Below, piece after piece: positions 63,984-64,000 of a stretch of 64,000 nt of DNA (positions are counted from its first letter, which is position 1; every line of letters begins with the position of its first letter). This DNA is from Bacteroidales bacterium. GTDB taxonomy: Bacteria > Bacteroidota > Bacteroidia > Bacteroidales > UBA1715. The stretch covers positions 1-64,000 of the forward strand of contig JADKDL010000013.1 of assembly GCA_016714605.1 (NCBI GenBank). The letters are read 5' to 3'. The notes beneath the pieces are model-generated. The model was not told the DNA's origin, did not search any database, and saw nothing but the letters and a program-made list of their open reading frames with translations. The translations under genes were made by a program, and so were the position numbers.

Positions 63984-64000
63984 CAACTACACCAACACGC

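Overview
The window looks like the chromosome of a low-GC, free-living or environmental Bacteroidota (Bacteroidia or Flavobacteriia grade). The evidence is the very large secreted multidomain proteins, C-terminal sorting domains of the type IX secretion system (T9SS), SprB-type and GCDS-type repeats, a PorE-like TPR/PD40/OmpA protein, a TPR-SpoIIE phosphatase and TAATG start/stop overlaps. I cannot name the species. The sequence is AT-rich throughout and no rRNA, tRNA, transposase or CRISPR array was recognised.

Layout. 1-3.7 kb: minus-strand leucine-rich-repeat-like fragment, then a translationally coupled pair (possible nucleoid-associated-type protein plus a C-terminally membrane-anchored protein) that could be a defence module. 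4-5.5 kb: an array of thirteen 21-bp repeats, a helical/carboxypeptidase-regulatory-like protein and a terminator. 5.5-7.3 kb: a PIN-domain toxin/antitoxin pair within a cluster of interspersed repeats. 7.6-34.3 kb: the core of the window, a plus-strand block of giant secreted proteins (beta-helix, LamG, choice-of-anchor, CARDB, thrombospondin-3, SprB and GCDS repeats) ending in a GH30-type glycosidase with two carbohydrate-binding modules. 34.6-39.7 kb: a lipoprotein, a broken Mrr endonuclease, small membrane proteins, repeat elements and two small secreted modules. 39.7-43.5 kb: a secreted IgGFc-binding/DUF8202-like protein. 43.9-48.1 kb: pirin, VapBC, a PD-(D/E)XK-like protein, a KilA-N protein and a second helical protein with its own 21-bp repeat array. 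48.6-55.5 kb: a TPM-domain protein, two paralogous membrane proteins, S-adenosylhomocysteinase and aspartate kinase. 55.8-61.6 kb: a single-domain response regulator, a TPR/SpoIIE phosphatase and a PorE-like OmpA protein. 62.3-64 kb: an AAA ATPase plus a small nuclease-like protein, a second candidate defence pair.

How they fit together. The secreted proteins point to a cell that displays or releases long adhesive or polysaccharide-handling proteins through the T9SS. The PorE-like protein may belong to that machinery, and the phosphatase and response regulator beside it could regulate it (inference). Accessory genes (toxin-antitoxins, nucleases, ATPase pair) are scattered between dispersed palindromic repeats.

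A caution for every reader: at least nine genes are interrupted. Most of the lesions are single-base indels, and two of the genes are single-copy housekeeping types (ahcY, lysC). This looks more like consensus errors in the assembly than biology, although the Mrr stop codon and the decayed membrane-protein paralogue may be real.
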